Shown here: positions 6,201-7,868 of the stretch, piece by piece
Layout: every line of letters starts with the position of its first letter
Position numbering within the stretch: the stretch's first letter is position 1
Assembly (NCBI GenBank): GCA_021828345.1
Contig: JAJZJI010000053.1
Coordinates: forward strand, 1 to 7,868
Reading direction: 5' to 3'
From: Microcaldota archaeon
Lineage (GTDB): Archaea > Micrarchaeota > Micrarchaeia > Micrarchaeales > Micrarchaeaceae
DNA length: 7,868 nt
Position numbers and translations under genes: made by a program
Notes under the pieces: generated by a model
The model's input: only the letters and a program-made list of their open reading frames with translations
The model's database searches: none
Told to the model about the DNA's origin: nothing

Positions 6201-6317
6201 GTTAATTGGCACATAATACAATGCGCTTGGAGGCAATGAGGGTCCTGCCACTGAAAACTGCAAAAGAGATACTATAAATAACGTAAATAGTATACCTATT
6301 TTTGCATTTTTCAACAT
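3204..6317 (-). CDS. Giant DUF2341/LamG-like surface glycoprotein with three-helix C-terminal anchor
   Basis: This 1037-residue protein has a signal peptide at 1-25 (basic start, hydrophobic core, SVAG). Residues about 50-145 match the DUF2341 pattern, including YSWIE, VWVKL and LTIYMAIGN. The NLYDNFKGSALNTSKW link at about 155-170 then introduces a concanavalin/LamG-like beta domain to about 330. An Ig-like beta domain covers about 350-433, followed by further beta-rich segments to about 960. Three membrane helices at about 968-988, 994-1010 and 1015-1034 anchor the C-terminus, which ends INRR. I count about 42 N-x-S/T sequons and ten Cys, mostly in close pairs that suggest disulfides. Charged residues are scarce, for example about eight in residues 260-422. 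It is probably displayed outside the cell or virion and binds surfaces or glycans; receptor binding by a virus spike is inferred. AAGGT before ATG 6317 is the ribosome site, overlapping the end of the preceding gene. An S-layer-like or cellular adhesin is the main alternative. Confidence 0.85.
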   Translation of the reverse strand: MLKNAKIGILFTLFIVSLLQFSVAGPSLPPSALYYVPINISNTQTTATGAGFQQLLTINMSKYKTYLRPKLNNTAFYYYNGTKVYSWIESNLSNASKYTDVWVKLNPSVVHGTNLTIYMAIGNMTSNYINSTTSGIAPELTPTYGSYDNGKNIFNLYDNFKGSALNTSKWVTTIGTGGSVIINNGAELTTTTGSVVLSSINSFNPTTNILDMYEYYTATSDYQPQSGYFGSTDTGLPQYSIMGINTNVYTLQTYNGGATSPTNISGGSFTSYQIFSIWSGTTEIFGQLNYGSIYTNSANFAASTTQYINFFTTSSSTYTLYVKWVRTRSYPPNGIMPTVGYGPITSTSSSHTVTISITPLPDALLAQTVTVTATCSAGDTCEVQSPLGTTLASGTTTATYTTSSLTFGSHTFYGYNVAGSTDASASVDIVAYIVSKKPTLSTYNYETATDWFNYTINFSPSVKYANVIVQNALKNLTYENETGQAKLQNYNMSYILPLVSVNNTANIYNSSFVLVYNNNTKIYYNKVLNNSQNTYFNYIPAIANKLNNIIEGDNQTIFVNISQKKLISLATVNSTVVIGNKTLTEFVSSNYHYYASIYSFLNKNFNLTMPKVGTPVTVTATIPIKLTYNNNYVYRNTSITFGSYLPSLINCNSTSDKAINWTFYNATLPSQVWSSNVLLQGSFIIRNNLYTSNTINGTNAGFTSTATANKYYSCIYPNFATFISGGSFKYSSVGATNATFYLQNLTTSNKSVTEKLYLYNISSPILYEVAVENVTSASYIPALVEVDLYNPNTNTSILVNEFYTQGGSGTYINLQNQREYRFVAYTPQTNNLLAVTNYFTAQSCGTSACPFVIQVGNFSITLIQSILSNLKYNCNTTNGASNTATESCIFTSNLGNEYNISLKVYNQSGYTLTSQVATCSKSEVTKSGTLSCTVPHINDTLYIWKFGAIVNGSSYALAQGTFGTSQGIFGSIGIFIGLLGVIVVALIYITKNPTITIIGVDIYLTSLFYIDLSQATLLTVGFLWIASAFIIYIINRR
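3218..3229 (-). promoter_or_regulatory. Possible internal TATA box before the small membrane genes
   Basis: TTATATATATAA on the minus strand lies with its upstream half centred about 24-25 bases before ATG 3201, close to the distance for a leaderless start. It falls inside codons for an Ile/Tyr-rich membrane helix end (IIYII), so base composition alone could explain it. Confidence 0.25.
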
Positions 6318-6319
6318 TT

Positions 6320-6523
6320 TTATCTACCTTTTCTTAACTCTGTTCTTTCTCTTTTAACTTTTCCAACTGTTGCTCCATAAATGTATCTGCCGCGCTCCAC
6401 TCCATACGTTGCCTCAAAACGCTTTAATTCTTTCTTTTTTGCTGTTCCTTTGTATAGACGCTCTCCGCGCTTATACATTTTTCTATATCTTGGTCCTTTA
6501 ATTTTTGGATATGTTTTTTTCAT
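6320..6523 (-). CDS. Very basic 67-residue protein, candidate nucleic-acid-binding virion protein
   Basis: This protein has 67 residues, of which 25 are Lys or Arg and 6 are Glu, for a net charge near +19. There are also seven Tyr. No membrane segment or signal peptide is visible. The first half is an extended KIKGPRYRKMYKRG-type segment. The second half is probably helical, with ATYGVERGRYIYGATVGK (38-55) resembling a YGxxxGxxxYxAT pattern that I recall from short phage proteins; that link is weak. Charge and size suit DNA or RNA condensation, or coating of a membrane-bound genome, but a ribosomal-like or RNA-binding protein is equally possible. Translation is set by the strongest ribosome site in the window (GAGGTGA). 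The gene stops two bases before the giant surface protein, so the two are surely co-transcribed. Confidence 0.75.
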   Translation of the reverse strand: MKKTYPKIKGPRYRKMYKRGERLYKGTAKKKELKRFEATYGVERGRYIYGATVGKVKRERTELRKGR

Positions 6524-6527
6524 ATTT

Positions 6528-6534
6528 TCACCTC
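6528..6534 (-). promoter_or_regulatory. Strong ribosome binding site GAGGTGA before the basic protein
   Basis: GAGGTGA on the minus strand is a seven-base match to the archaeal Shine-Dalgarno sequence, four bases before ATG 6523, and overlaps the TGA stop of the preceding gene. It is the best site in the window and predicts high expression of the small basic protein. Confidence 0.7.
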
Positions 6535-7000
6535 ATTTTGTAAACGTAAACATAATTATTATAATTGATACTATAAATGAAATGACTGGTAGATACTGCA
6601 TGAATATCACAATATAATTATATTGCGCTGCAATAGCCGCAAATGATGAGTTAGAAATTACCTGCAAAAATATATCATGGAATATAAATGAGAATATTAT
6701 TTCTATTGGCAGCACTATAATTGCAGGAAGCACGAACACGGGGCTTGCATCTGTAAATGCTGCTGAGATTATCGAGACAAAAGCTCCAAAGAAGAATAGT
6801 ACTATGATAGAGTTATTAAGTAATGATATTGCATTAGTTGTAGATTTAACTGCAAGCTTGCCGGTTGGCGTTGCGTTAGTTAATGCCTGAAAAGCAGAGT
6901 TTGAAGTTAAACCATTCCAAACAATATCAACAGTGAAAAGCGCAATGATTAAGGCGAATGCAATTACAATTAGAAAAATAACATCAACTTGGGCTTTCAT
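6533..7000 (-). CDS. Four-helix integral membrane protein
   Basis: This protein has 155 residues. An N-terminal helix (about 7-25, after MKAQVD) is followed by an outside or loop region with an NAT sequon (42-44). Then come three helices packed close together, about 64-83, 87-110 and 129-152, the last ending FTFTK. The second and third helices are joined by AAFTDASPVFVLP (80-92), and an NSS sequon lies in the loop before the last helix. There is no catalytic motif. From memory, a protein with this layout (one early helix, then an AF..(A/S)SPxF turn and LP before the last helix) recurs in archaeal virus and provirus late regions, but I cannot give a named family. It starts in an ATGA overlap with the preceding stop, with a G-rich stretch (minus strand, about 7004-7013) as ribosome site. 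It ends ten bases before the basic protein. A membrane scaffold or minor envelope protein is likely. Confidence 0.75.
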   Translation of the reverse strand: MKAQVDVIFLIVIAFALIIALFTVDIVWNGLTSNSAFQALTNATPTGKLAVKSTTNAISLLNNSIIVLFFFGAFVSIISAAFTDASPVFVLPAIIVLPIEIIFSFIFHDIFLQVISNSSFAAIAAQYNYIVIFMQYLPVISFIVSIIIIMFTFTK

Positions 7001-7868
7001 TTCTTGCGCCCCCCTGCAATTGGCCTGCTTAACCCTATCTTTGTCGCTTTGCCATGTATATTCAGCTCTGAATGACTAAAGTCTGCAAAGTATTTAAAGT
7101 TGACAGACTTTATTTGTTTTTTAGGTCTTATAGTGCGCTGTGTGTTTTTAATGCGTGATCCTATACCAAAAGTAGGTATTGGACTTATTATATTAGGCAA
7201 TACATCGAATTGACCTGCACTCTCACCATTTGCTTGTATTTGTGCTTCCCTTTGTTGTTGTCTTGTTAATGTTCGAGATAATGTTAATTGTGCTGAGGAT
7301 TGTTTTTGATTTTGTAATGATGATAATGAGGATATAGTGTTTTGCCTTGTTATAGTGTTTGATTGATTGCCTAGCACTGTACTAGATCTATTTAATGTAC
7401 TATTAGTATAAGAAGAGATTAATGGAAGTGCAACTCTATTTGTATTTTGGATTCCGTTTGTTGTTTGTGTAAGACCAATAATAGAACTTCCTGCGAATGA
7501 TGTCGCAAGATAATTTTTATTTGTAAGTATAAGTGGATCTTTGTTATTATATATCAATGTACTAACTGTTTGACTTGGTGATATTATATTAATTGTTGAT
7601 ACTGCAGGTGTAGATATTATTAATGGTTTAACTGCAACTTGGGTTAATTGTACAAGTGAACTTCTACCGCTAGTTACAATATATGTGCCGCCATTACTTG
7701 GTGAAATTGTTGGCTCAAACGCATGTGGAACATCACTTACAACTGATGAGGATTCTAATTGAGGAGCATTATTTTCTATACTTGTTAATGCTAATTTAGT
7801 GTTAGCTATTGCAGCTGGACTTGATACATCAGTTGCTCCAGTCGTAAACTCATTTGGTAGTTGTTCTG
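6997..7868 (-). CDS. Ser/Thr/Gln-rich protein with basic C-terminus (N-terminus beyond right edge)
   Basis: The frame is open from the right edge to a TGA at 6999-6997, giving 289 visible residues; an in-frame TTG at 7557 is not the start. The visible part has no hydrophobic helix. The first ~200 residues are low in complexity, rich in Ser, Thr, Asn, Gln and Ile, with a Gln/Arg helix-forming stretch (SRTLTRQQQREAQIQANGES). The last 60 residues are basic, with RTIRPKKQIKS, NFKYFADFSH and a final GGRKK. It looks like a long, partly disordered structural protein that could lie under a membrane or contact nucleic acid through its basic tail. I do not recognise the family. It shares ATGA with the next gene and is the first visible gene of the leftward operon, whose promoter must lie to the right of this window. 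Confidence 0.75.
   Translation of the reverse strand, partial: EQLPNEFTTGATDVSSPAAIANTKLALTSIENNAPQLESSSVVSDVPHAFEPTISPSNGGTYIVTSGRSSLVQLTQVAVKPLIISTPAVSTINIISPSQTVSTLIYNNKDPLILTNKNYLATSFAGSSIIGLTQTTNGIQNTNRVALPLISSYTNSTLNRSSTVLGNQSNTITRQNTISSLSSLQNQKQSSAQLTLSRTLTRQQQREAQIQANGESAGQFDVLPNIISPIPTFGIGSRIKNTQRTIRPKKQIKSVNFKYFADFSHSELNIHGKATKIGLSRPIAGGRKK
7077..7112. repeat. 9-bp perfect inverted repeat inside the right-edge gene
   Basis: TAAAGTCTG (7077-7085) and CAGACTTTA (7104-7112) are exact reverse complements with an 18-base spacer. On the plus strand a T-rich stretch follows (7113-7122), as in a terminator for antisense transcription. It lies in codons for the basic C-terminal region, and chance is likely. 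Confidence 0.25.

Noticed and set aside
7117..7125. TTTTTTAGG as a second half-site of the 122-149 dyad
   Set aside because: Only one arm is present, no partner arm or spacer follows, and it is a simple T-rich string inside a coding region.
7555..7557. In-frame TTG as the start of the right-edge gene
   Set aside because: The same frame stays open for another 103 codons to the window edge with the same residue bias, so the gene is longer.
1..7868. CRISPR array, insertion sequence or replication origin
   Set aside because: No regularly spaced repeats, transposase genes, terminal inverted repeats or iteron clusters were seen on either strand.

Overview
The window looks like part of an archaeal mobile genetic element, most likely a virus, provirus or integrative plasmid. 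Four things point to archaea. The first rightward gene has a TATA box (TTTATATA) about 26 bases before its ATG, with no room for a leader. Internal genes carry GGTGA-type ribosome sites. There is a DUF2341-type surface protein with about 42 N-glycosylation sequons. The sequence is AT-rich with many T-tract signals. The few charged residues in the large extracellular protein would fit an acidophilic host (Thermoplasmatales or ARMAN/Micrarchaeota-like), but that is inference; no marker fixes the host.

Layout. Bases 1-95 hold the C-terminal end of a rightward membrane protein. Bases 96-206 are the only real intergenic stretch and are densely structured: a stem-loop plus T-tract terminator, a perfect 10-8-10 inverted repeat, a 12-bp palindrome and a TATA box. 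Bases 207-2395 form a rightward operon of five overlapping or abutting genes: a core-only tyrosine recombinase, a PD-(D/E)XK-like (Hjc-sized) protein, an unknown helical protein, a second tyrosine-recombinase-fold protein with degraded catalytic residues, and a one-helix membrane protein. Bases 2379-7868 form a leftward operon (read from high to low coordinates): a Ser/Thr/Gln-rich protein running off the right edge, a four-helix membrane protein, a 67-aa very basic protein, a 1037-aa DUF2341/LamG-like surface protein with a three-helix C-terminal anchor, and two small three-helix membrane proteins. The two operons converge, and their last genes overlap by 17 bases.

Interpretation. The rightward operon looks like a DNA-recombination (integration or resolution) module. 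The leftward operon looks like an envelope or virion module with a large glycosylated adhesin. No replication gene, packaging ATPase or recognised capsid gene is visible, so the viral reading is an inference from architecture. The most unusual points are the paired active and degenerate recombinases with a nuclease-like gene between them, a recombination-site-like dyad just upstream, and the apparent sharing of a three-helix membrane module between the giant surface protein and a small protein of the same operon. No stretch over 300 bases lacks a gene. I found no tRNA, rRNA, CRISPR array or insertion sequence.
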